Numbered from the stretch's first letter, positions 59,501 to 64,000 are shown. The stretch is 64,000 nucleotides of DNA from Mactra quadrangularis (GCA_025267735.1 CM046307.1:53687395-53751394), one strand, 5' to 3'. Notes: generated from the sequence alone by a model not told the origin. Translations and numbers: made by a program.

Positions 59501-62500
59501 TAAATAATTGTTATGTCTTCATATTTAAATTCTATGTTGATAAACTAATTAATGCTGAATTTGAAATGTGCACAGATGACTCTTATGCTGTTTTTCACAT
59601 TGCACAGAGGGTCATGTTTAGATGACCTTTGTTTGAACCAATCAATGGCTAGCTTCATCCAGCCAAAACACTATTAATAGCATTACGATTTCTATTTTTT
59701 GACCAAGCTATTTTGACAGCGGTGTTATTCTCAGTCTGTGATTGGATTGTTTTTTTGCTAATTGTGTTACATAGACAGTGTTACCAAGTCACTCTACACA
59801 ATGATTGCGTCATGAATATTATAAAACCAAAAGTCAGCTGAACATGACCTGTAAATTGTGAAGTTGCCAAATTTTAAAATAAGTGAGTGTGCAAGCAAAT
59901 AATTTCAAATTGGGTTTTATTAAGATTGTAATGCTTTTGTTTTATTTATTTTTAGGACAGCATTCTTTATTCTTGGCATGGTATCAAGTACTAGAGAAGG
60001 TGCTGAAGTCTTATCACAATTTGGTTGGGAATCACGCTGGAATACTCGTTCTGAAAATTGGCCTCTTGTTGAAGATCGTTCTGTACTACTTGATGAGGCT
60101 ATGGAAGACTTAAGAGAAAATGTTGGATTTAGTATTGATGGCACGAGACATGAACTTGGTAGCCCTGTTAGTAATTTAGACTTCATAGCAGAAGAGGGCT
60201 TTAAAAATTATTCTAGTGATAAAGTTCGTTTTGGAAACGATGACGGTAGTGACGATAATGATGAAAATGGGGATAGTGAGTCAGGTATTCACATTCCAGA
60301 CAGGAGATATATTAAACATTCACATAGTCCTGATCTTAGAGGTTCTGGACTTAGATTAAAAAGTCAGACTTTACCTCTGCCTGGTCATTCCATAATGCGG
60401 AGTCAGACTTTACCAAATAGGTCTAGAACATTTCGTAGTGTTGCTATCAATAACTTTAGGGATCACACTAAAAGTGTTGAGCACATATCTCCGACAAAGG
60501 ACTATAATATTATCTCTCGTGATCAACGTAGTCTTTCAATGAATTTAGATTTAAAAAGTAATAAAAGTTCAGAACAACAAAAGCCTGTGATACAAGTGAA
60601 AAATTCTAGTGCTAAAACTAATAGTGAACTTACTAATGTAAATAGTGCATCTAAAAGTTTAAAATCTGATAAAAAAGATGATACCAATGAAATTGGTGAC
60701 AAAGTTGACTCTGGAGTAGTTATGAATAAAATAGAAAGTACAACAGAAGAGGAAGAAGATTCCCCTGAAGTTGTTCTTAAAATAGTTGAGCCTATTGACA
60801 GTATAGCTAAATCAGAGTCAGTAGACAAAGCACATAGTATTAACACTAACACTGAAAGTTCTTCTACTGAAACTGAAAGTTCAACTGTTAGTACTATTGA
60901 AATAAATGTGACTGACACTGAAGGTAAAATAGTTGAAAAGGAAGACAACATCAAACATGATAAGGAGAATGACAGTGAACCTAAGGTTACTGATAAATCT
61001 ACTGATAATGTGGATAAGGATAAAAATGTGAATCATAGTGTAGACAATACAAGTGAGACTGAGAGTAAAGTTAGTGCTAATGACAAAGTGAATGACACTA
61101 ATGATAGTGAAACAAAAGTGGCCGTAAGAAAGGTTGTAAATTTAAAGTTTGATAGAAGTAGTAGCTGTGACAGTGCTAGAACCACTAAAAGTCATACTGA
61201 AAGTTTTGGTACAGATTCTGTAACTAGTGGTATAGGTTCCTATGACTCTGGTCACCATGGCGTTGTAGAACTGCCGTCATTAAGTCCTATCCCTAGTGCT
61301 AACTCATTGGATACTTCAGATGTTCAATATCGGACTAAAGAGAAAAAAGAGAGTTTAGAACATCATCATCATTCTGTGGTATTAAGGAGAATGTCTAATC
61401 TCTCTAGAGTGCCAAGTGTTAGACGTCAATCTTCTACAAGCTATGCTTCACAACCATTTTCAAAATTTGACTTCTCTGATAATGCTGTGACGTACACCAC
61501 AGCTAGAGACGCTATTGGTTACGCTACATTGAGGTCATTGATGAAAAATCGTACAATAAGTGCAGATTTGGAATCTGATTATGGCTTAAATACATTGTAT
61601 GATAACATGGGAAGTATGTCAAGTATAAATAGACGACCTAGTATTGATAGTACAGAGTTTAGAAGACCTGGCAGGTTTGTTAAATTGTTGTTGTTTTTTT
61701 GGTTTTTTAACAACCCCTGCCTTTTATTTTCTGAATTTGTTTTTAACTGAGAAGAAAGATTTTCAAAACATTTCATCAAAAGTTGCATCTTATGTTAAGA
61801 TTTAAAGAAATGATCTTCTATTCAGTATATAACCTACTAGTTAACTGTATAGCCATGCTCCTTCCCCTTCTAGAGTCTGATCATTATTCTTGTTGTGTCA
61901 TTTCCGCAAGGCAAGCACTTCCCATCCCTACGTAGTGATTTCCTACAGAACAGTCTACTAGGAACTAGCAAATTGAATCGCTACTTAGTGATATGTAGCA
62001 AGTTCTTATCTTGCTTTTTGGAACATTAGGAATGCATCTGATTTTGTTGAAGCAAAAAAATTTAATTATTATGGTATCGATAATTGATTTGAATATTTTT
62101 CATTTGTTTCATTTCTGAACTTTTTTTTTGTGGAAGTCACCATCTTGGATTTGCTAGCTTGAAGCAAACTGTTCAGTAGTAGTCATATGCTACAAAGGGG
62201 TTTTAATTTAAAAAAGTGTTACATAGCAATTTCCTTATGGAACAGACCCTAAATTTTTGTTTATTTTATGTTTTCAGCATAATGTACAATATGAGTGGAT
62301 TATCACTAAGTGAAATGGACAGTAATGTACATCATCCACCTAAAGCTAGTTTATATCAACATAGACCACATACTGGGAAAGCTGAATTTATGGGTATAGC
62401 ACTACCTGTAGATATAAATATGATGTTTGAAGTAAGTCTATTGTTTATTTTGTTATATTGTATGGGGGGATTCACTTACCAGACTCACTGCATTAACCCA

Positions 62501-63635
62501 CTTACCTAAAATCTAGGTCTAGTGAAAGTTTATTTGGGCTATCGAACATTAATTATTTTGTTCGGCTGGGCTAGGTGATTTTTAGCTCGACTTTACAAAG
62601 TAAATGGAGAGCCCTCCTACTCGCCCTAGTGTTGGCGTCCGCGTCCACATTTCTGATTAAAGTTTTTGTGCAGTAAGATATTTTTTACTATAACTCTTTT
62701 ATTTCTTAAGGTAGTTCAAACTTTCAATATATGTTCCTTATTATCAACCACATCTCATGTGACAAGGTTCATAACTCCAAATACATTTTTTTTCGGAATT
62801 ATCTCCAATGAACTTTAAGAATTTTTTTATTTTTTTTACTTTAAATTTGTAAAGGTTATATTTCCAAATTTTAAAATATGTATGTTCCTTATCATCATCT
62901 GGAAAAGTGGCAATTACTGAATGGTGATCTCAATCGCTAATCTAATATGGTAACTTACTACAGTTGTCAATAAATACCCCTTACATTAATATTTGCTTAT
63001 CAGATGTTAATAAGTTAATGCAGCCTGCTAGTCAATTAACTGCAGTTTTTGGACACTGAGTTTAATGTCTCATTGCCTGTTGAAATGCCAGCTCAAATTG
63101 ACCGATGTTTTAAAAAAAATGTTGTTTTTTAAGAAATCTTATCAAACAGATCAATTTATAATGCATCCCTAGTCAAAATCTCTGGATTTGGCTGCAAACC
63201 ATTTACTAGATGCATACTTCTGTTTGTGACTGACAGCACTGCTGTACTTGATTTAGATTCAGTGGTAGGAGGGAGAATAGCTGTAGAAATTATTTCATGA
63301 CCATGCAAGCTCCACCAAAATATACATGCATGAAAATCAAACATACAACATCTTGATTAGTAGACTTGTGCGCTACCAACTGAGCTAGCTGGGCAGCTGT
63401 GTAAATTTATACCCTTTAAAGTCTTGTACTCTAAAATATTATTTTAAGGTTCATGAAGGTGAGGATAGAAGGACAGGATCATTTCTAGGTCGAGGTATAT
63501 CACGTCAGACATCAGTTGTAAGTCAATATACAAGTATGTCAAGACAAGCCTCATGTTTAGATGGTACCATGACATCAACAACTGATATATCAAGAGACAG
63601 AGCTGATAGTACTGATTATATCTCTATGAATGAAG
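23477..63635 (+). CDS. RICTOR: RICTOR, TORC2 scaffold subunit; 30 coding exons visible, 3' end outside the window
   Basis: RICTOR is the TORC2 subunit that, with TOR, LST8 and SIN1, enables phosphorylation of AKT, SGK and PKC hydrophobic motifs. Joining 30 GT-AG exons keeps one frame for 4990 nt (about 1663 codons; human RICTOR is 1708). Homologous blocks appear in family order: N-terminal RxRxxSGEDNVQLD (residues 15-33); helical repeats 37-436 (e.g. KILDCHQYPRINE); the middle block with EDIKWDWDLI (about 529-640); a RasGEF_N-like region about 696-815 (QWGIEYLVNQLYD); Rictor_V about 881-976 (HLFGQLVQHQDG, TALWAV); a disordered phospho-region 977-1549; and FMGIALPVDINMMFE near 1587-1601, which matches the conserved C-terminal block. 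The final roughly 150-200 residues, with the zinc-binding segment, are beyond 64000. Introns are repeat-rich. Donors of exons 4, 9 and 28 are the weaker GTTTGT. Confidence 0.97.
23625..23672 (+). CDS. RICTOR: RICTOR exon 2 (residues 21-36)
   Basis: Acceptor TGATTTCAG, donor GTGAGT. Only 48 nt; reads GRHGSGEDNVQLDFAK, matching the vertebrate SGEENVPLD segment. Confidence 0.92.
23868..24582. mobile_element. CCAATCT-family repeat with a nested TIR element
   Basis: Related copies at 45678-46045 (+), 52245-52652 (-) and, decayed, about 59600-59930 show an element of about 370-410 bp with ends CCAATCTGAT / GGAGATTGG. Here it is split by 23972-24216, whose ends are TTGCAGTTTACCGGTACG and the exact inverse. 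The nested part is about 245 bp and non-coding. Confidence 0.65.
25291..27809. mobile_element. hAT-type element, copy B (2519 bp), nested in the HINE-like element
   Basis: Same family and orientation as copy A, at roughly 95% identity by eye. The ends are CAGGGGTGTGA and TCACACCCCTG; ATATT at 25286-25290 and 27810-27814 is the 5-bp duplication, and removing the element restores the core unit TTTGCATATTGCTTCATCCC. The transposase remnant is at about 26829-27073, with one T fewer than copy A in the VERVFS codons, a frameshift. Confidence 0.88.
27815..29058 (+). repeat. Tandem core array, unit about 140 bp, about nine copies
   Basis: Units contain GCTTCATCCCATAGTCCCAT, AAGCGATTTCATGCTCCTTG, CCGTCCGTCCGTTACAAAAT and TTTTCTCAGCAACTATAACA. 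Unit length varies by 4 bp with CCGT number. One unit (about 28745-28800) is diverged in the CCGT segment. Overlapping long open frames here are repeat artefacts. Confidence 0.92.
29495..29654 (+). CDS. RICTOR: RICTOR exon 3 (residues 37-89)
   Basis: Acceptor TTTATTGCAG, donor GTAAGA. Reads DPIENVKEILKYAI, then KKLGYLNAFVKLINKCG and LGFPLRSILI: first helical repeat of the N-terminal domain. Confidence 0.94.
30432..30563 (+). CDS. RICTOR: RICTOR exon 4 (residues 90-133)
   Basis: Acceptor TATTTTCAG; donor is GTTTGT, weaker than its neighbours. Reads LLQAPKEVRAGTLRVIKHLI, matching the family KEVRAAGLRALRYLI, then LELHLDYLIVR. Confidence 0.94.
30832..31188. mobile_element. hAT-type MITE (TAGGGCTGTCA family), RICTOR intron 4
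   Basis: The ends are TAGGGCCGTCAT and ATGACAGCCCTA; the flanks ATTTTATC (30824-30831) and GTTTTATC (31189-31196) are an 8-bp duplication with one mismatch. Inner sequence repeats ATATTGAT-type motifs near both ends. 357 bp, non-coding. Confidence 0.83.
31436..31640. repeat. Dispersed GGCCCC-ended repeat, RICTOR intron 4
   Basis: TTATATAACAGGGGCCATTA, CACGCAGTTTTCCCCAAATT and TATAAAAAAAGGCCCCAGCC recur in inverse orientation at 51300-51512 in intron 20. Probably the same small element family. Confidence 0.6.
31751..31941 (+). CDS. RICTOR: RICTOR exon 5 (residues 134-197)
   Basis: Acceptor TTTATTCAG, donor GTAAGT. Reads SADMCLDNEIERIHAQKLIR and later VAIGKDGTVERDKMVRASLA, the strongly conserved ERDRMVRA-type block. 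Confidence 0.95.
32125..32548. mobile_element. TIR element with GGCCCCAGTTTCA ends, RICTOR intron 5
   Basis: The left end is GGCCCCAGTTTCATGAAC and the right end TGTGAAACTGGGGCC in inverse. The interior has several ACTCAA and GAACTCAA motifs. No clean duplication seen. About 420 bp, non-coding. Confidence 0.55.
32549..32705. mobile_element. Short hAT-like MITE with CAGGGCTCAACATT ends
   Basis: The ends are CAGGGCTCAACATTAATG and AATGTTGAGCCCTG; 157 bp. A fragment of the same family lies at about 38125-38160 (AATGTTGAGCCCTG). No matching flanks. Confidence 0.55.
33087..33259 (+). CDS. RICTOR: RICTOR exon 6 (residues 198-255)
   Basis: Acceptor TTTGTTTCAG, donor GTAAGT. Reads YNNPDLVAHCGGISMLLRKI then LDCHQYPRINESIVSTILHL. 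Confidence 0.95.
33282..33729. mobile_element. hAT-type MITE with CAGGGCTCGAATTTAA ends, RICTOR intron 6
   Basis: The ends are CAGGGCTCGAATTTAA and TTAAATTCGAGCCCTG. CCCTTATG at 33274-33281 and 33730-33737 is a perfect 8-bp duplication. The inner arms carry CTCGCA/TGCGAG motifs. 448 bp, non-coding, starting only 22 nt after the exon 6 donor. Confidence 0.88.
33895..34035 (-). mobile_element. tRNA-derived SINE, 5' fragment, minus orientation
   Basis: Contains GCCCGGGAATCGAACCCACA (inverse B box) and CTACCAACTAAGCTTGCTGG (inverse A box) with the start of the body; the 3' half is missing. Confidence 0.7.
34141..34205 (+). CDS. RICTOR: RICTOR exon 7 (residues 256-276)
   Basis: Acceptor CATTTCAG, donor GTATGT. 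65 nt; reads QLMAPFTDIHFSYTGENTDQ, matching the family LAPYTDFHY segment. Confidence 0.92.
34206..35441. other. RICTOR introns 7 and 8 (around exon 8)
   Basis: AT-rich intron sequence; I see no repeat or gene in it other than exon 8. Confidence 0.4.
34733..34800 (+). CDS. RICTOR: RICTOR exon 8 (residues 277-299)
   Basis: Acceptor TTTTTTCCAG, donor GTAATT. Reads EDIEARFTASKMAIVTVMRS then WPG, matching EARFLASKMGIIATFRSWAG. Confidence 0.94.
35442..35524 (+). CDS. RICTOR: RICTOR exon 9 (residues 300-327)
   Basis: Acceptor TGTTTTCAG, donor GTTTGT after EIR. Reads IIRFCRPDGTGLQSIVGILY then LPFKEIR. Confidence 0.94.
35861..36266. mobile_element. hAT-type MITE (TAGGGCTGTCA family), RICTOR intron 9
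   Basis: The ends are TAGGGCTGTCACGGTATACT and the inverse GGAGTATCCTTACAGCCCTA. TTTAACAG at 35853-35860 and 36267-36274 is a perfect 8-bp duplication. Interior motifs (TATTGCAATACGCAGCTGTG) are shared with the copy at 49015. 406 bp. Confidence 0.9.
36781..36868 (+). CDS. RICTOR: RICTOR exon 10 (residues 328-356)
   Basis: Acceptor CATTTACAG, donor GTATGT. Reads QGIIELMFELFQLTLPEWTT then DFNEALISI. Confidence 0.94.
37400..37490 (+). CDS. RICTOR: RICTOR exon 11 (residues 357-386)
   Basis: Acceptor ATTTTTCAG, donor GTAAGT. Reads NWHLAEGFVANEGKTLLPHL, matching WRLSDGFVAAEAKTILPHR. Confidence 0.95.
37847..37913 (+). CDS. RICTOR: RICTOR exon 12 (residues 387-409)
   Basis: Acceptor GTTTTTCAG, donor GTAAGT. 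Reads PNLVENHLALLLSAWIGAGV then LD. Confidence 0.94.
38495..38575 (+). CDS. RICTOR: RICTOR exon 13 (residues 410-436)
   Basis: Acceptor TATTTCAG, donor GTAAGT; 81 nt. Reads SLVEVIITSEDELFIRVVIL then LGNLLHL, matching GLVEVITNSDDHISVRATILLGELLHM. Confidence 0.94.
39735..39990. repeat. Internal AGCAAAATAGCAACCG repeat in block X
   Basis: AGCAAAATAGCAACCGTTGA and AGCAAAATAGCAACCGATGA alternate about seven times; the same array is present in the second X copy at 41289-41544. Open frames in it are repeat artefacts. Confidence 0.85.
41916..42332 (-). pseudogene. SGNH/GDSL-hydrolase-like fragment of the split-repeat element
   Basis: 138 codons. ILIIHLGGNNL fits block III-like GxN of SGNH hydrolases and LFQNDGVHLSDMGNMVYLQT fits the C-terminal DxxH catalytic block. 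The N-terminal GDS block is missing, so the domain is truncated. It starts right at the edge of Z (42339), suggesting that a deletion joined Z to the middle of this gene, and it ends 117 bp before X. Confidence 0.65.
42544..44612 (+). mobile_element. HINE/pearl-like element with TTGG microsatellite and diverged core repeats, RICTOR intron 13
   Basis: The head, TATACCCCCGCAAACGAAGT then TTTCGGGGGTATACTGGAAT (a hairpin) plus a TTGG microsatellite, is present twice in tandem (42544 and 42690). From 43020 to 44000 there are about seven diverged units of 110-200 bp centred on AAAATGGCTGACTGGCAGCC. The end is GCGGGGGTATTTTCGCCACT at 44578, close to RICTOR exon 14. Confidence 0.7.
44628..44728 (+). 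CDS. RICTOR: RICTOR exon 14 (residues 437-469)
   Basis: Acceptor TATTTTCAG, 18 nt after the end of a HINE-like element; donor GTAAGT. Reads ANKLLPPDCCHYSHYLPSLM then ALASSFDISASQR. Confidence 0.93.
44925..45066. mobile_element. End of a GCGCGTTGCCTAAGC-family element
   Basis: GATACCTAGCGAAATGCTTA then GGCAACGCGCCC is the inverse of the left end at 53967, and CGCTACATAGCGAAATGAAG also matches. Appears to be a short or one-ended copy. Confidence 0.55.
45083..45386 (+). mobile_element. tRNA-derived SINE, plus orientation
   Basis: Head CCTGGATAGCTCAGTCAGTA with a decayed B box; core TCATGTAGGACAGTTGTCAG; tail GGCATTAAACCCAAACAAAA. Same family as 4371. Confidence 0.8.
45466..45640 (+). CDS. RICTOR: RICTOR exon 15 (residues 470-528)
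   Basis: Acceptor ATGTTTCAG, donor GTAACA. Reads QASLAVSYLDRIHALKKRGR, then PCSLYLDQLI and NMQKDKLLD, matching the family FHEMKKRGPKPYSLHLDHII. Confidence 0.94.
45678..46045 (+). mobile_element. CCAATCT-family repeat, RICTOR intron 15
   Basis: The ends are CCAATCTGATTAAAACCC and GTTTACGGAGATTGG. The interior shares AACGAAGGTCACGTTCAGGT and GTAGAGATCCTGTACAACCA with 23868-24582 and the inverse copy 52245-52652. Confidence 0.7.
46564..46674 (+). CDS. RICTOR: RICTOR exon 16 (residues 529-565)
   Basis: Acceptor TCTCAACAG, donor GTAAGT. Contains ETNVLNSKEDIKWDWDLIMY, the conserved SQVLQHKENLEWNWNLI block that opens the middle domain. Confidence 0.95.
46698..47232 (+). repeat. Dispersed element 'AGCTCGACTT', RICTOR intron 16
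   Basis: Starts TTTTAAGCTCGACTTTTCAA, has three inner units with ATCAACCACATCTCATGTGA, and ends GGAGCATGCTGTCTTCACTG then ACAGCTCTTGTT. Full relative at 51505-52043, truncated relative at 62578-62900. The AGCTGT/ACAGCT hairpin near the end recalls Helentron-type 3' ends. Confidence 0.65.
47543..48152 (+). repeat. Dispersed element 'AGCTTGACTATTCG', RICTOR intron 16
   Basis: Starts AGCTTGACTATTCGAAGAAT and ends GAATAGTCGAGCGCTCTGTC plus GGACTGGTCTTGTTT. Holds about three tandem units with ATCTTTGCAACTACTGAAGG. A shorter one-unit copy lies at 56070-56352. Layout (inverted subterminal GACTATTCG, tandem core, 3' hairpin) is again HINE-like. Confidence 0.65.
48205..48251 (+). CDS. RICTOR: RICTOR exon 17 (residues 566-580)
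   Basis: Only 47 nt. Acceptor TATTTTACAG, donor GTAGAT. Reads WPDDKLRKLEDQTHV, matching WPNVNLRNYKDEQLH. Confidence 0.92.
48859..48994 (+). CDS. RICTOR: RICTOR exon 18 (residues 581-626)
   Basis: Acceptor TATATTTCAG, donor GTATAT. Reads FIKRLAFFYKPTNHLFSRVE then LAGCHLVDFLVRCEQ. The frame stays open past the donor into an adjacent MITE up to 49369, which is fortuitous. Confidence 0.94.
49015..49555. mobile_element. hAT-type MITE (TAGGGCTGTCA family), RICTOR intron 18
   Basis: The ends are TAGGGCTGTCACGATATACC and TATTGTGTCAGCCCTA. TTATTTAC at 49007-49014 and 49556-49563 is a perfect 8-bp duplication. 541 bp. It begins 20 nt after the exon 18 donor, which is why the exon's open frame runs on. 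Confidence 0.92.
49931..49990 (+). CDS. RICTOR: RICTOR exon 19 (residues 627-646)
   Basis: Acceptor TCATTATAG, donor GTAAGG; exactly 60 nt. Reads DEGAKILNDYLADIALCLSE, matching EDGQGYLEDLVKDIVQWL. Confidence 0.93.
49991..50870. other. RICTOR intron 19
   Basis: Contains a decayed SINE at about 50449-50600 (GGTGAGATCAGTCAGTATTA, AGCAGTTGTCAGCCACTGGC); otherwise plain AT-rich sequence. Confidence 0.45.
50871..51019 (+). CDS. RICTOR: RICTOR exon 20 (residues 647-695)
   Basis: Acceptor TATATTACAG, donor GTAAGT. Contains NKILNTLSHYYFLFIGRFSL then LEKAGIYQ, matching LLTTLSQHYFLFIGTLS and MLEKCSVFQ. Confidence 0.95.
51030..51512. repeat. Two dispersed repeats in RICTOR intron 20
   Basis: 51030-51300 matches the CATGGCGGACAGACAGACAA family at 8970. 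51300-51512 is the inverse of the GGCCCC-ended repeat at 31436-31640. Confidence 0.55.
51505..52043 (+). repeat. Dispersed element 'AGCTCGACTT', best-preserved copy, RICTOR intron 20
   Basis: Runs from TTTTTAGCTCGACTTTACGA to AAGTCGAGCATGCTGTCTCC then TCTGACAGCTCTTGTTTT. TCGACTT at the start and AAGTCGA near the end are inverted. Inner units carry TATCAACCACATCTCATGTG. Confidence 0.68.
52245..52652 (-). mobile_element. CCAATCT-family repeat, minus orientation, RICTOR intron 20
   Basis: Inverse of 45678-46045: starts CCCAATCTCCGTAAACAGAT and ends ATCGGGTTTTGATCAGATTG. Next to it, 52660-52760 is a SINE 3' fragment. Confidence 0.68.
52852..52978 (+). CDS. RICTOR: RICTOR exon 21 (residues 696-738)
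   Basis: Acceptor TATTATTACAG, donor GTATAT. Reads LLDIISSAPQETYVKLITSS then LYYGREGNSRAVLSKALCAG: start of the RasGEF_N-like region. Confidence 0.94.
53587..53751 (+). CDS. RICTOR: RICTOR exon 22 (residues 739-793)
   Basis: Acceptor ACATTTCAG, donor GTAGGT. Reads LYSTKLMRVLLRAKIDGFTQ, then WGIEYLVNQLYDQSKSVAMS and ALTILDESCE. Confidence 0.95.
53967..54637. mobile_element. hAT-like TIR element with CAGGGGCGCGTTGCC ends, RICTOR intron 22
   Basis: The left end is CAGGGGCGCGTTGCCTAAGC. The right end reads, inverted, CTGGGGCGCATTGCCTAAAG, and both arms continue with TATCGCTATGAA. 671 bp, no transposase. No clean duplication. An internal poly-T/A tract at 54380-54510. Confidence 0.6.
54933..55088 (+). 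CDS. RICTOR: RICTOR exon 23 (residues 794-845)
   Basis: Acceptor CTGTTTACAG, donor GTGAGT. Reads ENLEAIVKMKPSFLHLGEKG then GFTFLTDANYTANELKKWHE, matching HALIQMKPALSHLGDKG and LEKWHRE. Confidence 0.95.
55225..55645. mobile_element. hAT-type MITE (TAGGGCTGT family), RICTOR intron 23
   Basis: The ends are AGGGCTGTGGATTGTTGAGC and the inverse CTCACAGCAGCCCTA. GTGGATAT at 55217-55224 and 55646-55653 is a perfect 8-bp duplication. 421 bp. Confidence 0.85.
56471..56577 (+). CDS. RICTOR: RICTOR exon 24 (residues 846-880)
   Basis: Acceptor ATTTTTACAG, donor GTAAGT. Reads FNTRYVKIVEELLNEALTTY then GSYTRRSSK, matching YNSKYVDLIEEQLNEALTTY. Confidence 0.95.
56640..57085. mobile_element. SINE-derived fragments, RICTOR intron 24
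   Basis: 56640-56905, read on the minus strand, starts GGAGCAGTAGTCCAGTGGTA and holds GGTTTGAACTC (A- and B-box-like), a different SINE family; 30640-30735 shares its GTACCCATTTACGCCTGGGT part. 56950-57085 is a 5' part of the main SINE family interrupted by an R-type repeat at GGCAGTTGTCC. Confidence 0.6.
57089..57490. mobile_element. Uninterrupted copy of repeat R, RICTOR intron 24
   Basis: The left end GCAAGGCGATCGCTAGCTAG is answered by TGCTATCTAGCAATTGCCTT at the right. It preserves the sequence split in DFPase-like intron 1, including CCCCTGTGGGAACGTGTTTC. Inserted in a SINE. A third, more diverged copy is at 61905-62252. Confidence 0.7.
57532..57958. mobile_element. hAT-type MITE (TAGGGCTGT family), RICTOR intron 24
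   Basis: The ends are TAGGGCTGTAACGATTCACC and AAGATGCGCAGCCCTA. Flanks GTAATGAT (57524-57531) and GTCATGAT (57959-57966) match 7 of 8. The interior has many TCGCGAT motifs. It ends 32 nt before exon 25. Confidence 0.85.
57991..58078 (+). CDS. RICTOR: RICTOR exon 25 (residues 881-910)
   Basis: Acceptor TTGTTGTAG, donor GTAATT. Reads DLYIPTHLFGQLVQHQDGFK, matching VYLPIHLYGQLVHHKTG. Confidence 0.94.
58592..58684 (+). CDS. RICTOR: RICTOR exon 26 (residues 911-941)
   Basis: Acceptor TATATTTACAG, donor GTAAGT. Reads LFIDEYFQCIRCQELKDDED then LQLKTALWAV, matching IKKLKASLWAL. Confidence 0.94.
58685..59392. other. RICTOR intron 26
   Basis: 58960-59290 (TATGGGGGTTGTATATAGGA, TTGATTCAAATTTCACACAA) looks like a diverged HINE-type tail, but has no partner in this window. 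No gene. The preceding intron has a short inverted pair ACTTGTCTACGGACAAGT and ACTTGTCCATGGACAAGT (58129, 58354). Confidence 0.35.
59393..59499 (+). CDS. RICTOR: RICTOR exon 27 (residues 942-976)
   Basis: Acceptor CTGTTCTAG, donor GTAAAT. Reads GHISMSSWGVAWLQEEKIVP then IIRLAEESAIYSIRG, matching GNIGSSNWGLNLLQEENVIP. Confidence 0.95.
59956..61674 (+). CDS. RICTOR: RICTOR exon 28 (residues 977-1549), single 1.7 kb exon for the disordered phospho-region
   Basis: 1719 nt. Acceptor ATTTTTAG, donor GTTTGT after RRPGR; the open frame runs on to a stop at 61748-61750 inside the intron. It begins TAFFILGMVSSTREGAEVLS, then GWESRWNTR, matching the family CVYVLGLIAKTKQGCDIL and HNWDAVRHSRKHLWP. From about residue 1035 it is low-complexity Ser/Thr/Asp/Glu/Lys sequence with islands that recall the vertebrate protein: SQTLPLPGH and SQTLPNRSR, DSVTSGIGSYDS, and TYTTARDAIGYATLRSLMKN (vertebrate SYTSSRDAFGYATLKRL). 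A His run (EHHHH) and RRMSNLSRVPS lie between the last two. AT-rich synonymous codons as elsewhere in the gene. Confidence 0.95.
61905..62252. mobile_element. Diverged copy of repeat R, RICTOR intron 28
   Basis: Shares GCAAGGC at the start, GATTTCCTACAGAACAG, CACCATCTTGGATTTGCTAG and the end TTTCCTTATGGAACAGACCC with the split copy. Confidence 0.65.
62278..62431 (+). CDS. RICTOR: RICTOR exon 29 (residues 1550-1601)
   Basis: Acceptor ATGTTTTCAG, donor GTAAGT. Ends EFMGIALPVDINMMFE, the best conserved C-terminal motif (vertebrate DYIGLALPVDINDIFQ). Confidence 0.95.
62578..62900 (+). repeat. Truncated 'AGCTCGACTT' element, RICTOR intron 29
   Basis: Starts TTTTTAGCTCGACTTTACAA and includes TATCAACCACATCTCATGTG; the AGTCGAGCATGCTGTC end is missing. 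Confidence 0.6.
63165..63400 (-). mobile_element. tRNA-derived SINE, minus orientation, RICTOR intron 29
   Basis: Body GTGGTAGGAGGGAGAATAGC and inverse head GCTACCAACTGAGCTAGCTG. The B box is mutated. It ends 49 nt before exon 30. Confidence 0.75.
63449..63635 (+). CDS. RICTOR: RICTOR exon 30 (residues 1602-1663), last exon in the window
   Basis: Acceptor ATTTTAAG, one of the weaker ones (A before AG); donor GTACAG. Reads VHEGEDRRTGSFLGRGISRQ, then SMSRQASCLDGTM and STDYISMNEG, a Ser/Thr-rich stretch. It ends in phase 1, so coding continues beyond the window. An alternative acceptor 10 nt downstream would break the frame. Confidence 0.85.
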
Positions 63636-64000
63636 GTACAGTAAAACCTATGTAAACCAGTACATGTGCTAAAACTTTTACTGATATATACTCAGGTTAA
63701 CGGCAAAATTATCCAGTATGAGTGGTGCTGTTACAGGTCATTCGTTCTGTTGATCCTCATTTTTATGTCGGACCTGCCTGATATTTACTAGCTATGTCCG
63801 GTTGTCCGGCAGTTATTTGGAAATCAGTAAACTGGAAACTCTCTGATCTGAAATTCTCTCAAAAATGAAAAACTTTTTGGACCAAATTATAATTGCTATA
63901 ATAATAATAGTGATGAATGACTGATTTGAGTTTTTTTATTAAAATCTGTTTATGGTATTACAGTCATTGCCTTAATTCACTAGCTCATAGTCTTAAGCTT
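63636..64000. other. Start of RICTOR intron 30
   Basis: AT-rich intron sequence up to the window edge; no exon or repeat recognised. Confidence 0.5.

Overview
This window is eukaryotic: an AT-rich, intron-rich, repeat-laden invertebrate locus, most likely from a bivalve mollusc. The organism call rests on three things. One gene closely resembles the squid Ca2+-dependent phosphotriesterase DFPase. Several elements have the layout of the bivalve 'pearl'/Helentron-associated repeats (GTCC or TTGG microsatellite plus tandem core repeats between (T)ATACCCCCGC ends). tRNA-derived SINEs are frequent. The organism call is inference; the gene calls come from spliced translations in which every exon junction keeps frame.

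Two genes sit head to head with 186 bp between their start codons (23291-23476). Leftward (minus strand, 23290 to 5408) is a complete five-exon DFPase-like gene of 310 codons, with every calcium-binding and catalytic position of the family in place. Rightward (plus strand, 23477 to beyond the window) is RICTOR, the defining subunit of TOR complex 2. I resolve 30 coding exons (4990 nt, about 1663 codons) covering the armadillo/HEAT-like N-terminal half, the RasGEF_N-like and Rictor_V regions, a 1.7 kb exon for the disordered phospho-region, and the start of the conserved C-terminal part. The last exons lie outside the window.

Layout. 1-4700: decayed Tigger-type CENP-B DNA-binding exons, minisatellites and SINEs. 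5408-11443: DFPase exons 5 to 2 with a 36-bp minisatellite, a mariner-like element and a Tc1-like MITE in the introns. 11.9-22.9 kb: a stack of nested DNA transposons in DFPase intron 1, where one small repeat is interrupted four times and one of the interrupting elements is itself interrupted; most layers have a readable target-site duplication. 23.3-23.5 kb: divergent promoter. 23.7-29.5 kb: RICTOR intron 1, with a pearl/HINE-like element whose tandem core is split by a second copy of the same hAT-type element found in the stack. 29.5-64 kb: RICTOR exons 3-30, with introns holding at least six hAT-type MITEs with 8-bp duplications, a split-direct-repeat element carrying an SGNH-hydrolase remnant, a second HINE-like element, and several smaller repeat families.

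The two genes have no known shared pathway; their link here is positional. The most unusual material is the transposon stack, including a foldback element with about thirty copies of an ACCGGACTG motif and a 3.05 kb unit bounded by apparently identical 474-bp direct repeats that each carry 19-bp inverted ends.
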